64,000 nt of DNA from Ciona savignyi. Taxonomy: Eukaryota > Chordata > Ascidiacea > Phlebobranchia > Cionidae. Each line of letters starts with the position of its first letter. Position 1 is the stretch's first letter. The notes beneath the pieces were generated by a model. That model saw only the letters and a program-made list of their open reading frames with translations. It had not been told where the DNA came from and made no database searches. This document shows, in pieces, positions 49,701-61,700 of this stretch. The position numbers and the translations under genes are program-made. Location: the NCBI GenBank assembly GCA_000149265.1, contig CH002990.1, positions 542,603 through 606,602 on the forward strand, in the 5' to 3' direction.

Positions 49701-52700
49701 AAAATAACGATCACGTGCTACTTATTCTAGTTATATGCACAGCAATAATTAAGTAGTAAAATCAACGGAAAAACCTGTTCCATATTCTGCATCTCAATTT
49801 CCAATTCTTCGATCTTGAAGTTGAGAGTTTGGATTTCTTCCCGCAATGATTGATTCAGGGAGGTAAGGCGATTCATTTCAACAGCTTGTTCTTCTGAGTG
49901 GCCCTTCCATTTGGTGATCTTTATATAAAATTAATAAATATTTGGAAAACAGTCTGTGAAATAACTAGGATGGAATTATTTGATAAGATATTAAAGGAAA
50001 TAAAAATCTCATTCAACTTTTCAACCATAAATTATTAAAGTATTGTGAAGGGATTAGACATAATCCAACATTCCATAACTCTAATATTAAACATAACGAA
50101 CCCATTTAATATTAGTTACGTACATATTATATTCTTTAAAAAGAATTTAGAAAATGGTTGATAAGAATAAACACAGTTGAAATAATTTTGAAGAATTTAA
50201 AAAATAAAATCGGCAATGCAATTTTTATATAATTTATTTTTTCAAACAGCCTTAATGGAATATTTAGCTGCTACAATGGATAATTGAAGAAAATCTAAAC
50301 ATAAAAAGCAACGAACAGTTCAGGAAAGGGAACAAACTTTACCTCATTTTCATGTTCGGCTAATTGTTTTTCTATGTCGGCTTTCTCATCAATGTTTTGT
50401 TGTGAAACGAGGCTGATTTGGTTTTGAAGTTGATCGACCTCATCTTGGTGTTCGACCAGTAATGTGCGCAGCTCCTCCTAGTGTGTGAGGTTTCGGTCAC
50501 AAGTTGTAGTGAAATTGGTCAAATAATCAATAAAAATCACAGTACTAAGTTTCCGATAGAACACAGAACTAGTTGTTTAAGAAAGCACAGAAAACTTGTC
50601 CATCTTATTTTAAAGATAGATCTGGCCAAGTATGGCCATCATTATCGCATTGTAACTCAATACACAGTGTTTGTATCCTTAAGTGTGTTAGATGTTGGTT
50701 GGAGAGATGCATCTTTGGGAAAGGTCAGATGACTTGTAAACATACAACAGATCTCGTGGATGGAAAAATATGTGTGGTGCGGTTTAAAAGAAAATTAATA
50801 CTGACTAAACAGTGTAAGTAAATTATTCATTTGGATTGTTTTTTGGATTGAAGTTATGTGACAGGTTTCGAAGAAAATTTGGCGATTAAACTTTACATCC
50901 GAATTTAACAGTTTGAAATAACCGGTGTAAATTACAAAAAAATACAAAATTTTCGAGCATCTGAATAAAAAGTTTAAAACATATTCTTCCACATCGGTTA
51001 GACAGCAAATCAGAATAACTTGATTTCATGAACAAATGATTACAAGTTAGCAATAAAAAAAACCTAAATGAAGATGCAAAAATATCCGACCTCAAGTTCC
51101 TTCCGTGCCTCCTGGTTCTGTTTCAAATGATCCTCCAGTTCCAACAAATATTTGTTTGTGTCTTGCACTTGCATCTGCAACCCATCAGCTTCCTGCTGTG
51201 CCTGGAATGAAGGACATTTCAAACACCTTAATTCTACAAATATACCAAATGTTTATGAAAACTCAGTTTTTAATAAATCATTCAGCCAGCCAAAATGTTG
51301 TTATTCCATTGGAACCTGCAACTTGATATTTGATATGTTATTGGACAAGCCACTCAGTAGAAACGGTTCCAATTCAGATAAATGTAATCGGTTGTGTGAG
51401 AAGTGTATCAGCTATTTTACTTTATACAAATATATCCAATGTAGAAATTTTTATATTGAAACTTTTCGAAACGATTATTTCTCCATTTTAAGGGACATTT
51501 GTGTTTTTGCTCATACCATTTTACAATTGCATGCGAGTATAAAAATTAACATTGAGTGTCGAACATTCATTATTATAATGCCAATACATATTTATTGGAA
51601 TATTTGTTTATTTCAGGATAAATTTGTTTAAATTTTTTTCTCTTGTGGTGAATTTGGAACACAGTAACACTTTCTAGCAAAATTACACTGGACCAGCAAC
51701 CTTATATTTGTGCATCTAACTTATTTCGCCTATATGCTATATTGCACTGGTTAAAACGATATTAGAAAGTTATGCCTAAATGTACATCATCATCATTTTT
51801 TTCATTTTTTTTTAAATTAGGTAAATCCCTGGGTAAAAGTTGGGTGAATCTATTCATCTGCCCCACCTGCTGAAGCTCAACTTCTCGCTCCTGAACCACA
51901 TCCTCAAGATTGTGGATCCTCGTTATTTGCTCCTCTCTCTGCTCATCCACTCCCCTCGCCTCGCTCTCCAATCGATTATTCTCCTCCATGAGAAGTTTGA
52001 ACTCTTCCTCCACATCTACCAACTTCTTGGAAGCAACATCTCGATCCTGTGGAGTGTGTTTTGGTCATTGTATATACAAGAGGAGGAGGATAGTGATATC
52101 TTAAGAATTCAAGGATCGGAATATTATCATGACCGACTTAATATGTTAGTTTGTTAACCCCATTTTAGCTTGGGTGGAACTTCAGTAATTGTTGCATAGC
52201 AGCATATTTATGAAAACACTGAATGAAAATCACAGGGATAGTATAATGCTTTATCTGCTACTCTGTCGTCAATATGCTATGGTGGAAATAATTTGTCTGC
52301 TGTCTTATTAAAATCTCACTTGGTTAATGATCAATATAACAGCAGGTGTAAAAATTGAGACAGTATTAACAAGTCGATGGGCTTTAATTTATCCTAATAT
52401 GTAAACTAAGCAATTTACATGATGTAGAACTACTTTAGGACACTTTGATTTGCTTTGAGAATTATCATATTTGATTGTGGATGGTTAAATTATAAATTAG
52501 ATCTTCAGCCGTTGTGCTTAATAAGCGTCCTTTTAGGATTTAGTAACGCATTGTACAACATATGTTCAGATTACGTTTTGTAGAGTTTCAATCCTCCCAT
52601 TCGCATCCACTAGTTCATCTTTGATCCTGTTTAACTCCTCCTCAACATATGGATGCGCGGGATCAACTTCTTGTGAAGATCTCAGCTCTTCCAGTTCTTG

Positions 52701-55700
52701 AAGCAGCTCTTTACATCTGTTGTCAAAACATTTATTGAAATTTGAAGAATTTTTTTTAAATAAAATGATTATAACGTTATTTGTCAAATAAATTCATACA
52801 AGAACTTGGGGAAAAGGAAACAAAACTTGGGGAAAAAAAAGTGAAAAACTCCACATGTGAACACTGTTTTGGTTATTTATAGACATGTGAGATAAAAACA
52901 AACACGACAAACTTTTTATTCATTTCTTCCTCCAAACGCTTCAGTTTGGCATCTGATGTGACAAGTTGCTCAGTAAGCTGCTCTATGTTGCTGTAGAAAG
53001 TAAAAGTTAAATTATTTTTTATTTTAAGCAGACAGGAGAATTTTAGTTCAATATGGAAAATTGTTTAAAAAATACATATTGTAAGGTGAAAATGTTGTCT
53101 ACTATACATAAAATGAAAGGAAAATTTAGGTGTGAATTGTTCATTTCACAGACCAACACTTTCAGTTTATAACATTAAAAAAGCATAGTTGTTTAAGATT
53201 GGTATTGGTCAGCGTATTAGCACCTATTTCATATTACTAAATAAGAGTACATGGATTATAATATTTAAAAGGTTGTACCTTGTATGTAATAAAAAAAATA
53301 TAACTATAATCTGTATAAAAAATGAAGGTTTTTTATTATTACCAATTAAACTACAGGTGCACAGATGCATGGAATAGTATAAAGTAACCAACAAAAAATA
53401 CCTTTCTTTCTCTGTGATCAGTTCCTCATGCTTTTCGATCATTACATTCTTATATTGAATCTCCTCCTTTAATTCCTGCAGTTTATCTTCCCTATCCACT
53501 TCCATGAGATTCTCTTCATCTGGAGCCGTTTCAACCATTTCTTTTTCATCACAATTTGATCTGGCAACACTGGATTGGGAGGATTCAGATTGCGCATCAC
53601 TGCGCTCATTTTCAGTGTCTGAATGTTGCTCTGAATCACTGGTCGAAGAGGATCTAGATTTGGCATCACTGGAGTGTGAAGATTTTGATTTGGCATCACT
53701 GGAGTGTGAAGATTTTGATTTGGCATCACTGGAGTGTGAAGATTTTGATTTGGCATCACTGGAGTGTGAAGATTTTGATTTGGCATCACTGGAGTGTGAA
53801 GATTTTGATTTGGCATCACTGGAGTGTGAAGATTTTGATCTGGCATCACTGGATTGGGATCTAGTGTCCGAATCAGGTTGTATTTCGATTGTAGGGATGT
53901 TGAAAGCTTGCTCCTAAGATTACAAGATGTTTAGTGAAACAATTTCCAACATTAATTGTGATAAGAAAAAAAGACTCAAATTTTGTTAGAAATGAAATAT
54001 GATATTTATAGGATGGATAATTTTATATCGAATAATAATGAAAGATGAAAATATTCCAATAATAAAATAGGAAATTCATATTATACAAACCTATATTACA
54101 ATGCAACACAAAGTTAACAAAAAATCAATCAATTTAAGATTATCATACCACTAATTATAGTTTAGAAATGCAATTTAATTCCATTTTTAATCAATATTGA
54201 AGTATTTACACAGTTAGGCATAATGCGGTTCAAGAAGAATATAGCCCCGGGGCAAATACAGCGCACTGCCAAAAAGTTACCGCACGATAGAGTTAGAGAG
54301 TTAAAATTAGAAATAAGAAAAAATTAATAAAATTACGAGAGGTTACAGCAATCATGTATACCCTAATTGCCTATTTTACCACCACAATTGTATTTTTTTT
54401 AATTTTCTTCTTTTTTTTAAAGATTTTTTTCGTTAACTATTTTTAACTATTTACATTTATTCAATTTTATATGAAGTTTCGTAGGAACTTTTAGAAAATG
54501 ATGAAATGCGTTACAGACACTGGAACCATTTACTGCATAATTAAAATAGTTTCACCCAATTTTTCCTAAGTGGTATTAGGTATTATCTATATTACAGCTA
54601 TTGAAGCTATACTAACCCTAAATATATACTTGAATATATGTTTTATTATGATTCAAAATACATAAAATAACAGTGGAAAAAGGTTAAAAGAAAGGTAAAG
54701 GTAAAGAAAATAAAAGAAACAAAAAAAGCAAAAAAACAACACATTTTCATCACAAAAATAGATTTTAAAAAATAGAAAAATTGCACAATTCACGATTTTT
54801 ATCGGTCTAAAAGTTTAAAAAACCAAAAAAACAAGAAAATAATCAGAAATAAATTTCAACTTTATGGCACTTGACTTTACATATCGTTTTAGTTGGAATT
54901 TTAATGCCAGCTACGATCTGAACTCGTTTGACCTCCGTCACGAGTTCTTTGACTCGATGGGAGCTCACCTGTTCAACTTCAATGGCATCCGCATCACTTG
55001 CAGCATCCTCATTCATCTTAATACGCACATCAGGTTCGTTAAGATCACGCTCCAGTTTTAAAACCTGAAGTAAATACGAGACATTTGAATTTGTCTTTCT
55101 GAGGTAATCACCAATAACGCACTTTAAAGATCATATTTGACACCTAATTAATACATTATTACCCGAATTTACTTTTAATCAAATTTTGGTGTGGCAAAAT
55201 GAAACACATAGTGAAATAAAAGAAAAGTGGGGTATTCTAATAAACGAAGGTTAATTATTAGAGAAAATTTGTTTTTAGATCTGAAACATTTTATTCTTAA
55301 ATTCTACATCAAGATATCATTCTTCACAATGAGAATATCCTGTGTTGAGTTGTATTCAATACGAACCAACCAACCTGTTGTTCAAGTTCCTCCACATTAG
55401 CAATCTTCTCCACAAGTTGCGTTTCAAGTTGCTCCACGATGTCGAGCTTGCTCCTTGCATCTGCATCTTTCTCTCGCAGGATCATCCCGATCACGCTGTG
55501 CGGATGTTCCTTCAGTTCTTCTTCAATTTCCAAGAGTTTCTCTGGAAATTAAAATAAGAAATTTTATATAAAACGCAGTTGTATATATTTTTATAGCAAA
55601 AATGCTTCTTGAGTGATTAAAGGATACCAATCTCACCATTATCATTATTAGCATTTTCACACAATCGTAATAACATTATGACCTTTACTTTGCTTATCCA

Positions 55701-58700
55701 CATACCGCACCTCTTAAAATATTTGTGTCTTTGGTTTTCAATTTCTTATCAGAAGGTTCATCATAACCCTCCTCTTTGCTCGAATCATCTGAGGAAGTGG
55801 AGGATCGTAATCTTTCATCAGTAGCATCCTTTTCTTTCTCTAAATGCTCCTCCAAATCTCTAATCTTTTCTTTTGTGCTGGATGGAATATTGAAGACATC
55901 TTTGGTTGCTTGAGAAAGAACCTCTTCTGCCCTCTTATGGGCAGCTTCTACATCATCTCGGAGTTTGTTGTTCTCTTCCATTAAATCTTGGATGCGGTTT
56001 GCATCTTCCTGACGTGTGAGCTCTCCCACAGTGAGATCAACTTCATGGATGCCAGTATCTCCATCATCTTCATCTCTAGATGTTGATTTCTGCTCCACAA
56101 CTTCAGGTTCGGATGCTGTCAGCTCTTCCAGCTTCTCGAGAGCTTGATCCAGTTGTTCTTCGGTTGATCGGAGCTGAGTTTGGAGCTCTTCATTCTCCTC
56201 ACTTAACTCCTGAATTTGTGATTGCAGAGCAGCCAGCATCTGCAGAGGAACAACAAAACTTTTAGTGGAAATGTCGAAATAAACAGGAAAAACTATTAAA
56301 AAATCATGTGAAAACAAAATATTTGGATACAAGAAATACAATACAACAATCAGTCGCCGAAATGTTGTAGGATCAAAACCAACAGGTAGTTGGTCTTTGG
56401 GTATCAAAAGAATAAATTAATCGAATGATGTCTTCAATATAATAAACACATTTCAACATAATGAACTTTAACATAATGAACTTCAACATAATGAACACAC
56501 GATTTAACATCTGACTGTATGTAAGTACCAAACACAAACACCCATATATAATGCCCATAGTTTTCCCACCCATAGCGATAGGGTTTTAAGGAATATGAAA
56601 ATAAAACTCAAGTACAATAAATTAAATAAATTCCTCCAAACCAGCCAATATGGAAAATATCGAGGACTCGGTTGCTAAACCTGTTGTGCCGCAGTTGTCC
56701 CTTCCTCCCCTATATCATTCTGCATAAGCGTAATTTGCTGCCGCAGATCATCGATTTCTGCATTCTTTTCATCCAGTAGGTGACGTGAGAGAGCTTCCAG
56801 CTGCTCAGACTGTGTTTCTGACGAAGCAGGCAGAGTTTCCCTTGCTTTGCTTAATTCTTCCTGCAAATAAAATGTTCGATTGGCATTGCAGAATAATACT
56901 TTTCATTCAACTAAAAATACTAAGAAATATATAAAAATTACATTTTACAGTTTCTACTCATTTTTTTGTATTGCACAACACTAGATATGGCAATTTGTAA
57001 CCACTTTATTATTAAGCAAGCTGGATAAAAACGATGACTTATATTGTGTATGTACAAAAGCTTTTTGTTGTTGATAATTCACTCAAAATGATTAGACATT
57101 ATTTTTGCACCTTCAGCTGTAGATTTTCAGCATCAACTAATTTATAATGGTCGACTTCCATTAGAAGTCCGTTGACTTGTTCTTCCTTTTCTATCACTTG
57201 AGATCTGAGTAGCACCTGTTGCTCAACTAAGTGTTCAATCTGAACAAAAAAAAAACGGTAAATATAATTATTCAAATACTACAATAAAATGACAATTCTC
57301 ATTAATATTGGAAAATTAAAATTTTACAAAAAGTAAACAAAAAATTATTTAAATTTAAACACTTGGTAAAATTTTGGGTTTGTTTTGTTGACATACTAGA
57401 TTTGTTGAATACAAAATGATGTTTTTTAGACAATTATCCCAGCATAGCTCTTAATCCAGCTGTATCACTGTCCGAGTGTCAACCCCACACTACCTCTTGT
57501 TCTTTCTCTGCAATCTGCTCCTGACCGCGTTCCCGAATCCTCCTTTCCTCCGCATCCGCTTGTTCCTGAGCGCTCGTCATCTGCTCATCCACTCCGTGTC
57601 GGTACCGATCCAACTGTGCCTCCAGAGCGCTGATGCGGAGGTTTTGATCGTTATGCTCCTGCTGGAGGACTTCGTGTTGCTGTTTGAGCTCTTCCAGATC
57701 GGAGAGTGACTTCAGATTCTCTTCCTTTAGTGGGTCAATCTGATGAAAAATTGTAGAAAATGATTAGTACAAACTAGAGCTGGGCGTAATTGATCAAAGT
57801 TGTATTACGGAATTACGCCAGCTCAGTTACGTAATTCCGTAATTTTCATAATTTTTATGACGTCATCGTTATTTTAAAAACAGCCAAAAATCATCGTGTT
57901 TTTGGATGTATTTTGATGGTAGACAATTAAAGTTTAAACTAAACGGTTCATTCGTCCTGCGTTGAAGCAAATTCACAAGTAAACAAACCGCAGATCGTGG
58001 CGGCGTTGCCCTTTGTCTTATCGCGCTGATTACAGATAAGGAAATTGGCGCGAATCCAAGATCATGTGTATTTAACGCGATTTTGATTATTCTTACCGGG
58101 CGTTCTATGTATTTAACGCGATTTTGATTATTCTTACCGGGGGAACTATTTTAATCGAACTAGATCTGTGCAAATACTTATAACGGTTAACAGATCAAGG
58201 AAAAATCGGTTTACTTTTTTTTAGCCAAGATTTTTATCCAAGTGTTCTCTCTCGCTAGTACTTAATAATGGCAAGATCCTGGGAAAAAACGCGCTCGGGA
58301 GTGCGTCAGTGGTCCTGTATTAAAACTAGGTCAACGTGACCCTAGGTCAAACCGCCGATCAAAGCAATAAACACTGTGACGAGCAACGGTTAGCAACACG
58401 ACAAGTTTCAGTTAGCAACGCGAAAAGATACGGTTAGCAATCGTTAGCAACTCGATACAAACTCGGGGCCTCTACCTTTACTCGTCCCATCACTAATAGT
58501 AGGCCCACTAAAAGTCTACCGCGCGGTCGTTAAAAAAAACACCCTATACCGTGTATTGTTATCATGCGATGTTGTAGGCGTTAAAAACGAACACAGTCGG
58601 TTAACCATTTATTGATTTCATTGACGGTTAACTGTGACGCCCACGTCGATTAACCGGTTAACACTTAACTTCGCACAGCCCTAACTCGAATAAAAATAAA

Positions 58701-61700
58701 CGAACACATTTTTTTGCCAAGATTTAAACAAGGAATTGCATAGACAGTATATTTACAACGATCATCAATTCCCGTTTTAATAATTACGGACAGATGCGTA
58801 ATTACGTAATTTTGATTTGACTTACGTAACGTAATTCCGACGTCTGTAATTACGTAACTGAACGTAATTTCGTAATTACGCCCAGCTCTAGTACAAACCA
58901 ACAGCAAACATTTTAACATATGGTGAAATTCTATTATTCATACAAGTACATTTTAGATAAGGGCTGCTTAAATTGTAAAAAAAAGTATTAATAATCGTGC
59001 ATCACGTATTCAGATAATTCAGTTAATTGCAATGATGGTGAGTATACATGGGGGAATTCCCAAAATATACACTAAACGTTTTTAACAGATTGCAATGCAT
59101 TTCTTGATGACAATAACACTACAGTTTTTAATTTGATAATATTCGAAGGGTAACCTTCGATGGTAATCTAACAAATTGTTCTAAAGCCTGGTAACAAATT
59201 TTCCATACATCTTACGCTGTTACACAAGGTGTGGGTTAATAATTTTTCTCAGTAGTTCTCCAAGTGGTAACTGCCGGCAGGTAACTAAGCTAGCTACCTA
59301 AAAGACAACCATTAACTTACCGAAGCCGCCTGTTCTTTGAGATCATTTATTTCTCCGATTTGCAGTTGGAGTTGTTTACTAAGCTCCTCCACCTGTGTAT
59401 GTGCTACCTCAATTTCAAGCTCGTGGGTTTTTTGTTTCGATTCCATTTCTTCTTCCAACTGTTCAACCTTGTGAAGCAAAAATCATAAATTGTGAAAATA
59501 CATGATGTATATTAGAAATACTATTTTATACCAATGGTGAATAAAGTAAAAAACACTTAACTTGTTAACATGTTCAGGAGCTACTGAAGAATATATTAAA
59601 ATTTAAAAGCCCTTGATATAGTCACTAAATAAAAGGTTTTACAACTTTTTTATAGTCTGTTTCAATAAGATCGACATAGTATCCAATAATCCACTACGAC
59701 TACTATTACTACTGGTAATACTGTGATAAATGGTAGATAGCAAGGGGACTTATAATACTGAATTGCACAAGCTATAAATGTTGGCATCAGTTTGATCGCA
59801 CCTTTACTTTCCTCATTGATAAAACACCTCTCTTGTTGCAGAGTATAGCATGTTCTGCTAATGTAACAGAAAGCATGCTTCTAATATCCTACATACAAGT
59901 ACTACCAGCTAGTAACATGCTTACTAAAGCTGCACATGTGTTGTATATTGCATGGCATCTATATATAGCTAAATCCTTTGGGAGATGTCCCGAAGGCAGT
60001 GGTGTTAATGCATACAGAATGTAAACAAAATATTTAGATGACTATATTTTAATGAATGATGATGCCAGATTTGATAAATAAATTTTAGATAAACAATTAA
60101 AAAATTGAGCTTCACAGCTTAGGTGAAAGGAGAGTAGTAAGCAATATTGAAATTTAATGTCAGTAAAATAAAATTTAAAATAATTCTAAACAAACCTAAC
60201 TAATGTTTCTACATGAATATAAACACATAGAAATGATCAATTGGATTGAATAATTTTAACTTTTTTACTCATGCCTATATAATTTTACTGCCAATACATA
60301 AAATTAAAGAAAAATATACCATTTAAAGAAAAATATACCATTTTAAAATACCCAACTGGTGTTTTAGCTATCTTTATACATTCAAAAAAATACTACTTTC
60401 TTCATATATGATTTGTAGCTATTTAGCTTTAAAACTATGAAAATGGTCATTAACATTAGCAAGATGATCATGAATATGTTGCTTAAAAACACTGAAAATA
60501 CATGCGCATTTTATAAAACAACTACTTTCCCAGATTGGCAGTAAAGTAATACGTTCAACTAGCCATGCTGTATAAGCACCTGGGTTTTGTTGCTGGTTTT
60601 CCCACTATCCAGACTTAAGCCTTGATGCTGTTTAGATTGATGTTTTTCAAGCCAATTATGAAAGAATTAAATTACCGGCAGCTGAATTACAGCAATTAAA
60701 TAAAACAAACATAAGAATTCTTTAAGAATTGATTGTTTATCTTTGTTTACATTGATTCACAGTAATTAGTTTTAAAGTAAAAATAATCTTTGGTCAACCA
60801 GTAAAATCTACAAACACTTTTAATTTTCCAAGGAAAAAGCTTACTCTATCAGCTAAAATAGCACTGGATTTGGCGGTGTCTCTTGCTTGGTCAATCTCAT
60901 TCCGAAGAGCTTCCATCTCTTTTTCAAACTGATCCCTCTCAACCTCTCTATCAGATGTGAGCTCCGCGTTGAACTTCGACCCACATTCAGTTTGTTTACG
61001 AAGCGCTTCAATCTGACGGAAAACATTATTATTAAAGTGATTTCTAAAAAGGATGTCCTTATCCTAATCAAGTAAAAATCTAAAATTATGAATTTCAAAT
61101 CAGTTTTTGAACCATTCTGAAATAAAAGAAAAGGCAAAAACATAGTTATACTAATTTAATAAAGAAACGTAGGATTGCATGTATGTTTGATGAAATAATT
61201 GTAATTTTTAAATATCATTATCATCATCAAATTCATTTTACTATGAGCAATACATTTTGAATTCCTATAATTAAAAAATAATTACGAATTGTTTCCTATT
61301 GGATCTAATTCGAATTTTGTTTCTTGAATGGATATTCCTATTTTTAACTAAAAAGAAATAATTTGCAAAAAGTCTAAATTCCAATGCATTTGTATGTGGT
61401 GTTAATGTTTAATGTCGTACCTGTGATTGGAGATCTTCAATTTGTGTCAGGTATGCTGTTTCTTTCTCCTCATTATCCTTGACATTCTGTTCGACGACTG
61501 TTTCAAGTTGTCGTGCAGCATCGGTGAGCTGATCCCGCTCGTGTTTGAGCTTCTTAACAAGGAGGTTGCGCTCCTGAGTCAGCTCCTCTATCTTCCCAAG
61601 CAGGTCTTTGGAGAGGGAAGGAAAAATTTAAACCATTTAGATGAAAAAGTATATGTGTTAAGTAAAATTGATTGTAACATTATGCAAATATAAACTTATG

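Noticed and set aside
51152..51631. 159-codon plus-strand frame
   Set aside because: It overlaps the antisense of the exon 51091-51201 and AT-rich intron, is rich in Ile/Asn/Phe/Cys as expected from AT-rich noncoding DNA, and shows no domain.
53504..53917. Plus-strand frames of 137 and 62 codons over the minisatellite
   Set aside because: They are open only because the 30-bp unit is a multiple of three and lacks stops in several frames. The minus-strand frame joins its neighbours in phase and is Ser/Lys-rich like a linker.
55694..56407. Using the full 237-codon minus-strand frame as one exon
   Set aside because: Only 55711-56239 is exon. A proper acceptor precedes 56239, the residues upstream look like translated intron, and the phase-1 donor at 55711 joins the next exon exactly.
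58665..58919. 84-codon minus-strand frame at the end of the 1.1-kb hAT element
   Set aside because: It runs across the terminal inverted repeat and has no similarity to a transposase dimerisation region that I can recognise.
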